64,000 bases of DNA from Nageia nagi (taxonomy: Eukaryota; Pinophyta): positions 6,386,001 to 6,450,000 of the forward strand of contig JBITNC010000002.1 of the NCBI GenBank assembly GCA_050084985.1, written 5' to 3'. This document shows, one piece after another, positions 20,474 to 32,999 of the stretch (positions are counted from its first letter, which is position 1; each line of letters opens with the position of its first letter). Below the pieces are notes generated by a model. It had not been told where the DNA came from, searched no databases, and saw only the letters and a list, made by a program, of their open reading frames with translations. The position numbers and the translations under genes were made by a program.

Positions 20474-21330
20474 ATACCTTTATATGTTTTAAGTGCACCT
20501 TGACATTTAGCATCCCAAATGAACTTTATTTTTTTCTTGAGAAGATGATTATAAGGAGTAATCCTATAAGCTAATTGAGATATAAATATTCTTACAATTT
20601 GCACTTTACCTTGGAAACTACTAAGTTGCTTGAGATTTTTTGGATGAGGTATATTAGAAATTGCTTTCACCTTCTTTTGATCTATTTCAATACCCCTTTT
20701 GGGGGACAATGAAGCCTAAATTTTTTCCACTTGAGATGCCAAAAATACACTTTTGAGGCTTCAATATGAGCTTATATTTTTTCAATCTTTCAAAAACAAC
20801 AATAAGTCCTTAAGATGATCCTCCTTTTTCCTTGACTTCACCAAGATATTATCCACATAAACCAAAACTATTTTGTGAATTAAATCATGGAACATTGCTA
20901 CCATGGATCTTTGATAAGTGGCACCTACATTTTTCAATTCATAAGGCATCACTTTGGAACAAAAAGTGCCCCAAGGAGTATAAAAGGTTTTCATATGCGT
21001 ATAATATGAATTGATATGTATATGAATATAACATGAGAATCCATCTATGAATGAAAGTGCCTCATAACCATCTATAGAATCTATAATCATATCAATATGT
21101 GGAAGAGGAAAATTATCCTTAGGGCATGCTTTATTAATGTCCCTAAAATTAATACATCACCTAACGTTCCCAATTCACTTTATGGTTGGAAAAATATTTG
21201 ATAACCAAGGTGAGTAATCAATGGACTTGAATCCAACCTTGAGATACTTGTTGATCTCCTTCTTGATCAATAGTTACATCTTTGGGTGTATATGTCTTTT
21301 CTTTGGCTAAACATGTTTGACATCTTTATG
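20452..21330 (-). pseudogene. Gypsy element Z: reverse transcriptase
   Basis: Minus strand. From 21330: KEINKYLKVGFKSIDYSPWL, CINFRDINKACPKDNFPLP, SIDGYEALSFIDGFSCY (motif A), TFYTPWGTFCSKVMPYELKN, GATYQRSMVAMFHDL, and VLVYVDNILVKSRKKEDH, where the YVDD box is YVDN, a lost catalytic aspartate. The thumb follows (NLKQLSSFQGKVQIVR, KFIWDAKCQGALKT). Scattered stops. Confidence 0.85.
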
Positions 21331-22699
21331 AACTACCATATTGTGCATAATAAAATTAGGATCAAGAATAGAAATGTCATTATATTACCAAGCAAGCACC
21401 TCACCAAATTGTATCATGAACTTGTAATATGCAAGCCTTTCTTGCCTATTAAACCATGCCCTTAGTTTTATCAACCTAGGATCTTCTAGAGCTCCTATGT
21501 TCAAGTACACAAATTCTTCATTGAGGTGAGTTGGCTCATCACTTATTTGAGGAGGAATTGGCAATTCCCCCAACCCTTCCATATGATTGGATCAAGTATG
21601 TCATGCATTTTTATTTTACATTTTTTTTGAAATATGGAAAAAAGACTAGTGTAGCAGGAAAACACTTGCTATTGTTTAATCCTCAAATCCAAAATAGGCA
21701 TGGGGTTGAAATAACTTCCTTCCTTTCCTCTTAGCATGGTACTTTGAATACTCAGTTCATGCTCCTATGATATCCAAAATAGCATCATCCATTTCAAATA
21801 TGTTTATATATAGAGGCATTGACAAATATTTTGAAGAACACACTGAAGTGTACTCTATTTCTTTAGTGCTAGCGCTACCTTTAGCATTGATGCTACAATG
21901 TAAAGACTTGTGATCTTTCTTTGATGTTTCAGGAGCCTTAGAAATTTCCACCATTGCTATGATTTCACCCTTTGAATCAAATCCTACAATATCTAAATAT
22001 GAATTGAAAGTATAACTTGTATCATTCTTTTTACCATGTCCAACCCACTATTATCTTTTGCATCCCATTTTGGGTGAGCCTCTAGGACTTTATAAATAGA
22101 TTCATGCCTTGCTCATGTTTTCCACAAGTAACTCATTTATGCTTACAAAGTCCTAAGCAATTTGAAATGAAACATGTATTTATGACCATATCGTTACTTA
22201 TGTTTGATTGTCATTTCTTATTCTTCTTAATCCTCTTATTTGATTTCTATTCAACTTCTGGTTCTTCCGTGCTTGAGCTTTCAATCTCAGAATTAGGTGG
22301 CGATGAATCTTCATTATATAAACCCTCTTGAATATGCTTTTATTAGTTAGTCATGCATGAAGAATAGCACTAACACTCTAGAATCCTTAACACTATTTGC
22401 TTTGTGCCTTAAGGCTGCCCATGTTTCTTAATGGAACAAATAATATCTTTATCTTTAAAATTGTACATTCCCATATCTATTTCTTCAATTTTAAGTTCTT
22501 TAGCCTTATTTTTCCTTTCTTTCTTGAGATTATTGTAGGGGAGAAAAGTGGCTTCTACCCTTCTAATCATATTCTTAGGATGATCCTTTACATATATTGT
22601 GTAATTTTTCCCTTCATACTTTACATCTATGCAAAGTAGACGAAACTGCCCCCATGGTATGAATCCATAGTCTTCCCAATAAGATGTAAGGTAATCTTT
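21331..22699 (-). pseudogene. Gypsy element Z: protease-RT linker
   Basis: Minus strand. 21582-21385 reads EGLGELPIPPQISDEPTHLN and GALEDPRLIKLRAWF, and 21954-21757 reads LHCSINAKGSASTKEIEYTS. A similar proline-rich linker (LPMPPQLSEKISYL) precedes the RT in element A, which supports the assignment. From 22000 to 22699 the sequence is too decayed to read. Confidence 0.6.
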
Positions 22700-22973
22700 T
22701 ATCCATCACATAGATCTTGGTCTCTAGAGTCTTGGTTCCTATATTTATTGGAAGATATATGTAGGCTATGCATTATTTCTTAGCATTATCAAAACCCTTG
22801 ATTCATATATGTGATTTTCCAAATTTTTTGATGAACTTTTCATAAAATTATTTAAGGAACTTTAGTGAGAAAATATTGAGGCATGATCTAGTATCAACTA
22901 GTGCTTCTTTTGTATATTTTCCATTGATGTTGATCGTGTAGATAAAATGCAACTGTAATTGTGGTAAGGATGA
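22700..22973 (-). pseudogene. Gypsy element Z: aspartic protease
   Basis: Minus strand. FIYTININGKYTKEALVDTR then SCLNIFSLKFL is the retropepsin active-site region with DTG changed to DTR. Later KIYVMDKRLPYILLGRLWIH matches the ..F..ILGRPWIH.. block of gypsy proteases. The fragment begins exactly where the LTR at 22974 ends. The gag part of this family is found at 43.7-45.1 kb, beyond element C. Confidence 0.75.
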
Positions 22974-23676
22974 TGCAAATGTATATCTACTTTAATTACG
23001 AACAAAGGAACATAATTGGTTGCGATATAATTAACGAGATTTGCATATAAGGACAAATTTGAATAACTTGACAAACATAAGAGATAGGAATGATAAATAC
23101 ATGTGAACTTACTTGGGATATCATTGAGTATTTATTTAGAATCAATTTGATATGTAGGGACAATTAGGAATGTGGATATGAAATTTTGAAGTATCTATCT
23201 TCGTAGAGTTGGTACTAAGAAGCAATGCGACCCAGTGTTGGTGCTAGGAATCTTGTGGAGCCTGAGCAAACTAATTCTGGATCTTGTGATCAATAAACTA
23301 TTCCTTAATGTGTATTACTACGGAGTGGCAAATAACTCTTGAGTATAATAGATTCCAATCTCAGTAGGTGGTGTCTAAAGACACAATCAAGAATTTTGGG
23401 AGATATTCATAATATTATGAAGATGAAAATTGATAGTCTTCTCATGCATATAATTCTCTATTTATAAGATCAAGAGATTATTTGAATGTACCTTTGCATT
23501 TTAGAGCTAACGCTAGTGGTCTCTTGCACAAAATTAGAGGATTATACATGAGATATAGTTTAGGTAAATCATAATTGATAATTTAAATATATCATAATGT
23601 CATATTGATCCTCACATAGTGAGAGTCATATGACACTTAGTTTGGCCCAAAAAGGGTACCAAATTAGGTTTCAACA
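22974..23676 (-). mobile_element. 3' LTR of element C
   Basis: About 703 bp, minus orientation: TGTTGAAACC at 23676 to about TTTGCA at 22974. It aligns along its length with 42957-43657, for example AGGAATGTGGATATGAAATT in this copy against AAGAATGTGGATATGAAATT in the other. A polypurine tract on the minus strand (AAAAGAGGGGGGAT) lies directly before the TG, marking this copy as a 3' LTR. The inner end is approximate. Confidence 0.75.
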
Positions 23677-23692
23677 ATCCCCCCTCTTTTGC
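23677..23692 (-). promoter_or_regulatory. Polypurine tract of element C
   Basis: Minus-strand GCAAAAGAGGGGGGAT immediately upstream of the LTR start, the expected site of plus-strand DNA priming. Confidence 0.7.
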
Positions 23693-24049
23693 AAGTTGTA
23701 ACGAAATAAATTGAAATTATGTTTGCAAAGCAAAGAGAGAAGAAAAAGAAACTTCCCCATTTTTTGATTCTTCATATAATAAATAATTTATTGGTGATGT
23801 ATTTTTCCCCCTATTTGCATCGATTGTTGTTGTTGGAGTGATCAATAAGAATCAAGTGCAAAGAACCTGTAAGAAAATAGAAACACCTTTCAAAGATCAT
23901 AATAACAACATATAACATCTTATATAATAAACATGAGAAACAAAGATGGAATCAATATAATACCTTAGGAGATTTCACTATCCATAGATATATCATTGAT
24001 AAGATACTCATCAATGGAAAAATTCCAAGATATTTGATCATAAAAATAA

Positions 24050-24245
24050 TAGTGATGGTGAATTAGAATCCAACCAACAAAGGTGATCATAAAAGAAATC
24101 ATAGTGATGGTTAATTAGAACCCAACTAACAAAGGTATTCATAAAAATTATCATAGTGATGGTTAATTAGAACCCAACCAAAAAGTGTTCATAAAATACT
24201 AGTGATGATCATAGGTGATACTTTATGCAACCAAAAGTTACAAAA
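24050..24245. repeat. 52-bp tandem repeat, four units
   Basis: TAGTGATGGT or TAGTGATGAT recurs at 24050, 24102, 24154 and 24200 (52, 52, 46 bp), each followed, except in the last unit, by TAATTAGAACCCAACCAACA-like sequence. The same unit occurs singly near 24389 and in two copies near 30524-30600, on the other side of element B. Confidence 0.75.
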
Positions 24246-24467
24246 CAAAATTTCATAATGAACTATGTCATTATAGGTATCCTTTACCCTAGATACTGTT
24301 AGGTGTTGTAAATGATTCATAATGAACAATGCATTGTGGGTACATTTTACCTTAGGTACCATCGAGAGTTGTATGAGAAAACATAGAGTGATGGTTAATT
24401 ATATCCTAACCAAAAAAAGATGTGATCATAAACAAGCATGTGAGATTTGTGAATATTTGGAAAACAT

Positions 24468-24736
24468 AGATATGAACCGTTACACCAAAAGGTCGACCTG
24501 TTAGTGAATCCGCACACCCAGGATCTTAACATTCCACCATGCTCCGCATCCGCCATCCTCGGAGGCTCTCACTCGTGGCGGCTCTCACTCTAGTATTCGC
24601 TAGGTAGCCCTTTCCACGGTATCCCTTTTCGAGGATTCAAACTTGGGACTCATGGCTTGCTCTGATACCAAATGTTATGAACCATTACACCAAAAGGTCG
24701 ACTTGTTAGTGAATCCGCACACCCAGGATCTTTCAT
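24468..24736 (-). mobile_element. 269-bp SMART/TRIM-type miniature LTR element
   Basis: Two direct repeats of 64 bp (24468-24531 and 24673-24736; the inner 57 bp differ at two sites) flank 141 bp. On the minus strand the terminal repeat runs TGTTAAGATCC to GGTTCATAACA, with inverted ends TGTTA/TAACA, each best preserved in a different copy. Two bases after the right repeat comes TGGTATCAGAGC, a perfect initiator-Met-tRNA primer site (24670-24659). Before the left repeat the minus strand is purine-rich (GGAGCATGGTGGAA). No coding capacity. Such elements depend on other retrotransposons for movement. Confidence 0.85.
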
Positions 24737-26716
24737 CATCCATTGATTTTTCATTGACATAAGTATAATAAATGAAAGAAACTCTATCTTAGGACTTGCA
24801 AGCTTTCATCATCTATATATTTATCAATGATAAAAGGAACATAAATGAAAGAAATAATGCAATAATTGAGATGCCATTGAACTTAAAAAATATTTAAAGA
24901 TCATAATAAATTATAGAACATTTAACATCATGTGCACATTGGAACTTTAGAAATCATTAGAAATCATAGTAGTGTAATTGGAAAGAAAGAGATAAGGTGA
25001 GAAAAATCCCTTTTTTGGTGCATGATGATATGCCTCTAGGTATAGGTATTTATTTGTGAAATTACTACATTTACTTAATTTTTCCTTCAATGCTAGCATT
25101 GAGTAACAATTATAACTTAAGGACCATCTACTATTGCTAACTATCACATTATGAAATTTGAGCCTTTGTTAGGGTTTACCTTGGGATTATTTGAAAATAG
25201 TTTTTCTTGGGAATCTTTGAAGATAATTTTTCTTGGGAATCTTTTGATTTGACCTTTCTTTGTGAACATTGTGAGCATATGAGCATAAATGACCTTTGAA
25301 TTTGTGAGCATATGAAGATAGAAAAATTTGAAATCATGGGATTATGAGGGTATGCAAAGATAGAAAACTTTTAAATCATTTGAATCTTTGTGAATCTTAT
25401 GAACATATGAACGTAAAGGATATTTGCACTTGAAAATATTGTTACTCTTGAGAAATTATGACCTTTATGAACTTTGGAAATTAAAAAGTTTATGACTTTG
25501 TGAATAGAAAGAACATTTTGAACTTCATGAATCATAAGAGCATGTAAACATATAAAAGCATGTATGCATATAGATCATATATAACATATCATTATGCATA
25601 TAAAGCATAAAAATCATAACTAGGAGATAAGAGAGTTAAGTGCTCCAATCTTTTTAATTCTTGAGGGTATGTCCCCAAGATATGATCATATGCACCTTAT
25701 CATCAATGCTAGAGAATATTTAATTTGATCCTTCTAATTTTATTTAATGGAACATATGAGTCATTCTGATTATATTTTTTTGATTTTGAACCTTGAATCC
25801 TAGCACTAATGCTGTCAGGAGTGTTGACACTAGGAAACTTAGACATTTGGATCTTGATATTTTTGCCAATTTATCTTCTCATTCTCACTAACTTTTTTGA
25901 AATAAAAATCTAATTATGAGCCTAAAATCAAATATGAAACCTAATTTATCTAAAAAATTAATTCATATAAGAAACCTTATTGCCCCCAAGTTAAGAACTT
26001 ATTTCCCATTCCATGATAACCTTATAAGTTTGTCATGAGTAAGTGCATATGGAAATAAAACTTAAAAAATATCATGGATATATTAGAAATGTGCATGCAT
26101 ACTTAATATTCATTTATATTGGTACTTTAGAATAAAAACTTGCATTTTTGATGTTCTTGCACTTTTGACATTCTTGAAATTTCTTGGTAACTTTGAGCAA
26201 TTTTGAGTACATGAAATAACTTAGAATTGCATGAAAATATGAAAAATAATGATTAAAACACATGCATGAACCTGATATCATAGTTATATTCAAATTTGGC
26301 CTTAAGATTTTCTCTTTTCATGATTTTGGCCCTCTTGGTTCATGCTTGTCCATTTCTTGCAAACCTGTCATTATCATAAAACTGCCAACTTCGAAGAAGC
26401 ATAAATTTTGCTAAAGATATTATATTAGTATGATTATTTTTGCATTTGAAAATAATGAATTAAGAATTTTAATTTGACATATCAAACATGATAAATTTAT
26501 GAACAAGAATGGATTATATAGAGGTTGAAATAGACTTGATTTTTGCACTTTTCAAAACCTAAAACTTGAAATGGTCATATATTTTGAACCATGAGAAATT
26601 TTGAGACCTTTTTTTTGAATTTGGATAAATTTTTGAGCTTATACAAATAATCCATAATATTTTATTATGCATTCCATCTCTAGCGTTACCAACAACATTA
26701 GCGTTGAGCTACCTTT
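24737..26716. other. AT-rich non-coding part of element C
   Basis: No protein motif in any frame. It includes a 26-bp duplication at 25201-25252 (TTTTTCTTGGGAATCTTT twice) and many loose repeats of GTGAACAT/GAGCATATGA between 25260 and 25420. Confidence 0.4.
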
Positions 26717-27060
26717 TGTAGATAAAAAATAATGCATAAGTGATAAAACAAAGCACTATTTATCTACAATATATTATTGAAGAATATATCAAAAATATAG
26801 AATCAAATGAACATGATAAACAATGTACCTTCATCTTACTTGAATCCAATGAAATAGTAGAGATCATACATCAAATGTCATAACACACCATAAGAAACAA
26901 ACACCACCAATGACCTAAGAATTCCATTAGCTTGTAAAAGACTCAGATCTATGAGCATAAATAAAGATATGCAAAAGCAAGATGAAGGGTTTAACAAATC
27001 CATGTAGAGGTGGTATTATGAAACACTATTGTTGATTGAATAGAATTATTTTGCATGTTT

Positions 27061-27064
<4 letters not shown>

Positions 27065-27096
<32 letters not shown>
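27065..27096. repeat. CT microsatellite
   Basis: About 16 CT units inside the left LTR of element B; the right LTR has a short interrupted version near 30019. Confidence 0.9.
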
Positions 27097-27100
<4 letters not shown>

Positions 27101-27639
27101 GATATCTATCGATGTTGATTGTGTTGCATTTGATATTATTTTATAGCAACGTTTTGATCCCCTTTGATTCTTGGGATCATTGCATATTACATTGTTTATG
27201 GTGTCTTTTTTGATATTTGATACTCTTTACATCAAATAACGGTCCATTACATTGATTACATTACCTTGGGTACATGTTACCCCATTTTACAATAAATATT
27301 CTTTGATGCTATAAAATGAATTATTTAATAAATAATAATTAATTTTTAGGCATCTATATTTTACCCCTCTTTGGAGGTGTGATTGAAGCAATAAAATTAC
27401 ATATCCAAAGAAGAAGTGTAGAAATTTTTTTTTTAAATTCCTTGAACTCTTCATCTAGCATTGCCATGTGATGATGAGGGTTTGACTTGGTTGCCCCAGG
27501 AAAGCTCCTTGAATGGTGTAGCCAAGAAAAAACTTAAAGAACTATATCATTTTTCCCCTTGCAATATTTTTGACATGAAAGGAACTTTGCTTCTTCATCT
27601 CTACTACTAGGGAGTCTTATGGTCCCACGTATAATATTC

Positions 27640-27865
27640 GAAATAGAAGAGGTTATTTTTCCCTTTACATTGTTCAACCATGGATATGGCCATTCCATCA
27701 TTTCTGATACTCAAGAATCTGATGATCTTACATCCATGCCTTGATACAAAAGAGGTTCTTTTACCCCTTACATTGTTCAACCATGGATTTGGCCATTCGT
27801 TTCTCATACTAAAAAATTGAATGATGTTACGTCCATGCCTTGATACAAAAGAGGTCCTTTTATTT
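27640..27865. repeat. About 100-bp tandem duplication in element B
   Basis: TACATTGTTCAACCATGGAT occurs at 27666 and 27769, and CATGCCTTGATACAAAAGAG at about 27735 and 27834. It lies in the 3' non-coding part of element B near the 3' LTR, as the 87-bp array does in element A. Confidence 0.7.
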
Positions 27866-28201
27866 TAACTTTTGGTTCATTGATGTTCACATCGTTGGCT
27901 GTGTGAAAAAATGTTTCCATGCTATTGATAGTGTGGATTCTGTATCATTTTCTTTCCTTCTTTTGATGTATATACCTACAAATATATTAGATATACACTG
28001 CATGAAAAATATTTTGGATATGCAATGAGTTGTATCATCCATTCATGATGAGTTAATGTCAGCAATTTACTTATGATTGCATCATCAGTTTATATTTTAA
28101 GTGAGTGAACTCTCACTAGCCATATCGATGGCCATTGACAACCTAACATTTTTATGTCCATGGTCTGTAGACATTATACAATTTTTTTTTAAATTTTTTA
28201 T

Positions 28202-28570
28202 TTACATGTTTCTAACAGTGTGAGATAGTAATGCACACCACTGATAGCATGGATCCTCATCATATGCATTCAAAAATTCTTTTTGCACTATGGTACCATC
28301 ATTTTGAATGATTTTTGTAATCAGATTGATAATTGAGTGCCCTTTTTCATCATCTTGTTGAAACAATATTTCCCCTAAGGCATATAATGTGTCTAATATA
28401 TAAAGATATGCTTCTTTTTCAAAATCCATTAGAACTATAGTATGAATATATCCATCCATGAGAGACAATGTAATACTATCCATAATCATATCAATATTTG
28501 GCAATGAAATATCAACTCTTATCCCTCTAATAAGCTTATTAATATAAACCATCCATTCTGAATAATGCAT
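28202..28570 (-). pseudogene. Element B: RT palm fused to RNase H by deletion
   Basis: Minus strand. ISLPNIDMIMDSITLSLMDG (RT motif A region, usual form FPLP.I..I.D......SFMDG) passes within about 15 codons to EAYLYILDTLYALGEILFQQ (start of the RNase H). The RT fingers-to-thumb portion between them, including YVDD, is missing. The frame is open, so the junction looks like a clean deletion. Inactive. Confidence 0.7.
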
Positions 28571-28584
28571 GACAAAAGAAGGAT

Positions 28585-29190
28585 CTAAACAAGGATCAAT
28601 ATAAGACCAAAATTACTATGACTCTCAATAAACTTGTTTGTGTACCTTTTTTCTTGTGGTGTTGGAAGAGTAACTTCAACTTCAACCAATTCATCAATTG
28701 AATAAATAAATTCATAATCTTTTTGTAATAGAACTAGTGATACATTCGAACTTGAAATCTCATTTACTTCCTCATTTTCCTCATTTGAGTTAGGAAATTT
28801 AGAACATGACCCCATGTACTCCAATATATCATCATGATTAAAACAATCAAATGCAAGTGGAATAACATCATTAAACCATGATTCATCATCAATATCATCA
28901 TAAATACAAAAAGAGAACATATCCTTATCCGATGTGTATAAACCTCTTTCAATACTCTTATAGCTATCAATCATGTATTCTTGCATAAAAGGATATGAAA
29001 ATATATTACCTGTTACTGTTTCCTCGATTGAAAGAGTTGGATCTAATGAGAGTGATGATGCAGAGCAAGAACCATCATCTTCAATATTATTTTCATGTTG
29101 CTGGCTACATATAGGAAGTATTACACACTGTTGAATGCATGATTCCTCATCATATTTATCTAAAAATTTCTCAATTTTGCACACTCCCAT
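28585..29190 (-). pseudogene. Element B: acidic linker ORF (201 codons)
   Basis: An unusually long open frame for this region, rich in Asp, Glu, Ser and Tyr, with no domain I recognise. It follows the gag zinc-like segment and precedes the RT, so it is the gag-protease linker of a gypsy element lacking its protease. KFLDKYDEESCIQQC near its start resembles EFLNAYDEDPCYQW in the neighbouring fragment (28202-28570), indicating an internal duplication. Most likely non-functional. Confidence 0.5.
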
Positions 29191-29640
29191 TCCTATCTTT
29201 GCAATCTCTAGATTTGAAGCATGCCATTGAATCTCATATTTTCCTTATGCAATGAGGTCCAAAATTGCAACCTCTAAAGCCTTACAAAAATTTGTAGAAT
29301 GACCCCTTCTTTGATGATAAACATAATAAGCATCAAAATTTCCCATTGAAACATTATCATCTTCTACTCTTCTATCTACTGGTTGCAATAAACCCTTCTT
29401 AATCAAATCTCTCAAAATGAACTATGATTGATGGCTACTAAAAATCTCAAATTTGGGGGCCTCTTGATCGGTTGGTGAGGAACAATTATGGATTTAATTT
29501 GAAACTTGTAATGCATCTATCTACTTCTATATATCATTTATTGATTTGGCTAACTACACTAGGGTTTGCTCCATTTTTCACATTGCTAATGGTGTTAATG
29601 CTTCATAGAAATCTCAAGAGATCTCACCAATAGGGAAAGA
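29191..29640 (-). pseudogene. Element B: gag C-terminal zinc-like region
   Basis: Minus strand. FDAYYVYHQRRGHSTNFCKA then LEVAILDLI matches the Y..H....GH....C..L...I..LI signature found in plant gypsy gag proteins. Further upstream only fragments such as ILRDLIKKGLLQPVD are readable. Confidence 0.7.
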
Positions 29641-30296
29641 TTAATCAAAATAGTCATGTTCACCAAAATATAGACTCAAAATAATGCATAAATAATAAAT
29701 TGATGCACTATTTTTATACAATATAATATTGAAGCATATATCAAAAATATGACATCAAATGAACATGATAAATAATGTACCTTTGTCTAGCTTGCATCCA
29801 AATGAAATAGTAGAGATCATATATCAAATGCCATAGCATACCATAAGAAACAAACATCACCAATGGCCTAAGAGCATGCCATTAGATACGTAAATGAATC
29901 ATATCCATGAGTAGAAATAAATATACATGAAAGCAAGATGAAGGATTTAACAGATCCATGCCAAGGTGGTGTTACAAAACACTATTATTGGTCAGATAAA
30001 ATGATATTGCATGTTTGTTCTCTCTCTATGTCTCTCTTGATATCTACCGATGTTAATTGTGTTGTTTTTTATATTCTTTTATAACAACATTTTGATACTA
30101 TTTTATTCTTGGGATCATTGCATATTATATTTTTTATGGTGTCTTTCTTGATATTTGATACTTTTTACATCGTATAATGGTCCATTACATTGATTACATT
30201 GCCTTGGGTACATTTTACCTATTTTTACAATAAATATTTCTTGATGCTATAAAATGAATTATTTAATAAATAATAATTCATTGTTAGGCATCTACA

Positions 30297-31391
30297 CCTT
30301 AATTAAAACATATCATTTTTTATCCAAAAAGATTGTCATACTGATATGATATTTTTGTACTGAACTTTTCTCATTTCTAAATTGATATTTTAACTTTAAT
30401 ACCAAGATAACATTTTGAAAACTTAGACACTTTGGATAGAATTAAGTGCAAACCTAGATAAACTTGGACATACTTGGGTTTACTTGGACATTATTGGATA
30501 AACTTGACCAAAAGATATAAAAAGATGATGGTTAATTATGCCCCCAACCAACAAAGGGGATAATCATAAGGTGATGGTTAATTATGCCTCCAAATAATAA
30601 AGATAAATGCAAAATATATTCATAAGAGTGTAGTCTTATGCTACATGATCTATGGATGTCTACCCTATATGAAATACATACCTATCCTACATGGTATAAA
30701 AATAATAAAAAAATCTATGTTAAATTAGGTTTTCCTTTATTATATGGTTGTATTAAATGTATCATGAGATCATGAATCTCTTCAATCAATTGAGGATGCT
30801 TCTTACCAATATTATCAATGATATTGAATAGCCATCCTTCTTGGGTGCACTGTGATGCTACGTGCATAAATTGCTTTGAATATTTCATGCTTTTTACTCA
30901 TTAAATATATCAAGTCATCAACATCTTAAAGAATATCATTAGTAGCATTAGCATCAATAAAAGTATCATCACAAGTCTCTTCAATTTCTTTGTGATATAT
31001 CATTTTCAAGTACTACTTATTCAATAGAAACATATATATCAAATTCTCCTTCGTATTCTAGATCTCCTTCCTCATAACATATTGTTTTATTTAATAAGAG
31101 CTTATGCAATTATTTTTTTATGCTAACAAATCCATCAATTGAATGAACTTTGACTTGATGATATAAGAAATGATTGTTCTCTTTGTATCAATGAGGTTTC
31201 TTTTTATTATTTGTATATTCTTTTCCCTTTTTTAGTTTTATATATGCTCCTCCTAAATTTTTTTGAACATCTTTGTAGGACTTATGGAAAGTTTATAAAA
31301 TGGTTATTTTATTTCTTTCTTCCTTATAGAAGTATCAATGTAAATATACTCATTAGTATTGGTATTTTCATCATTTTTAGCACCATCTATT
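30297..31391 (-). pseudogene. Element C: gag-derived remnant, left of element A
   Basis: Minus strand. YHQVKVHSIDGFVSIKK (gag zinc-like region) and YEEGDLEYEGEFDIYVSIE are readable near 31020-31200. The rest is decayed, with the tandem GATGGTTAATTATG units near 30524-30600. The sequence is interrupted by element A at 31391/31392 and by element B at 30296. Confidence 0.5.
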
Positions 31392-32144
31392 ATAACCAAA
31401 ATAATAATTAATTAGGATTATTTAAGATATTCAATTCAATAAAATATTAACAACATAATAGTAAGTAACAAATACATGAAAGATGAAAATGATCCAAAAT
31501 GACCTAATTGACCTTGACTCATCAAACTTAGATTAATGAAAGATACAAACTTGAACTTTACCTATCATGATAAACAAATGTGATATTCAATTGAAAGTTG
31601 ATGAATGATAAGATTTTATGAAACATGGAGCCACCAATTTGACCTCAACCTAGCGATGTTGCTAGGATCCTAGAGATGTCATCTAGTTATCTTTCCAATT
31701 CACCTTGGCCTTTCACTTGATATCATCATCAGACCTTCGATGTTCAAAATATCATTCATGGATAGTTTAGGAAGTTCATAGGATTACAAAGCTAAATGAA
31801 TAACAAAATCTAGATATGTATGGTGGTGTTGAGAAATATTGATCAAGAATGAAACAAGTATATTACCACCTATCAAGGATTTTGGATCATATCGTGATTT
31901 CTCATGCATAAACCTTCCATGTTTATATATAGTAGGTCTAGTACCAAAGCTCCTCCTTGGGATTATGGTGCACATGGGCCAAGAATCCTTGGGCTTATCT
32001 TCGGACCAACCTATTATCATAAAACATAAAGGTAGATAAGTATGCACAATGATAAGAGTAATTTATTTAATTAAATAAATACATTATTTCAAATACCTAA
32101 AAGGGTATTTAAATTAAATTAAAATTCCTTTTTAGGTGTTAACA
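31392..32144 (-). repeat. 3' LTR of element A
   Basis: Matches 41065-41820. On the minus strand it is preceded by the purine-rich AAAGTGGAGCATT, consistent with a polypurine tract. Confidence 0.82.
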
Positions 32145-32524
32145 AATGCTCCACTTTGAATATGATTTGATACTTTTGGGACAAAAGAAAATCAAAACAT
32201 AAATTCAAAGTATAACAAGATAAAAATATACTCCCTAAAAAAAATTTCTTCATGGTGACAACTTTAGATGCCTTGATTTTCACCAATGTTATGCCCCCTC
32301 TTTGCTTGGTTGTGATATGATGAACCTCTCATCATAGGAGCAATAAAAGATAAAGATAGAGGAACCTGTAATAAACTTAGATAAGAAACAATTTTGTGTA
32401 AAATATCTCAAATATAGACATTAACATCATATGATATGAAATTTATAAGAGAAAGAGATACAAAACATATCCTTGGTGGCTTATCCACAAAAATTGTATG
32501 AGAGAAGATCAATTTATGTGATAT

Positions 32525-32749
32525 ACCTAGACCTCCAAGACACCATGTTGCCATGGATTTTGATAAGCATGCCCCTCTCTTACAGAGAGACAAATAATAA
32601 GAATATGAGAAACTTAGATTCCCAAGCCATCATGTTTCCATGAATTTTGATAAGCATACCCCTCCCTTATAGAGAAATAAACGATAAGAATGTGATAGAC
32701 CTAGACTTCCAAGCCACCATGTCTCTATGGATTTTGATAAGTATTCAAT
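32525..32749. repeat. 87-bp tandem repeat, about 2.6 units
   Basis: Units start at 32525, 32612 and 32699 with ACCTAGACCTCCAAG or close variants, followed by CACCATGT..CCATGGATTTTG. They lie between the integrase and the 3' LTR of element A, non-coding. Confidence 0.8.
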
Positions 32750-32999
32750 ATGATTTGATATAATATGAAAAGCATGATATGAAAAATAATTTTTGATAAG
32801 GAATATTCATAGAAAAGAAATTACCTTTTTTGTTCTCTTACTATTATAGAAAAAAAATGTTACAAAAATGATTGATTTGCATATTTTGAACATAGTGACA
32901 TCACTAGAAATAGAGTGTCATCTCTAGGATCATTTGTTATTTCTTAAAAACTTAGTATATAAATATACATGCATGATACAAAAAGATCAAACATAGAAT

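Larger units (their letters stand above)
26717..30296 (-). mobile_element. Element B: internally deleted gypsy element
   Basis: Two LTRs enclose 2.3 kb. Left LTR 26717-27358 (642 bp), right LTR 29669-30296 (628 bp); most of the length difference is the longer CT microsatellite in the left copy. Ends on the minus strand are TGTAGAT and ATCTACA, mutated in one copy each. A purine-rich tract (CAAAGAGGGGTAAAA) precedes the left LTR on the minus strand, so it is the 3' LTR. Flanks CCTTT (26712-26716) and CCTTA (30297-30301) are a candidate 5-bp target duplication with one mismatch. A minus-strand TGGTGAACATGAC follows the 5' LTR after 3 bp, but I cannot match it to a tRNA. Most of pol is gone. Confidence 0.78.
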
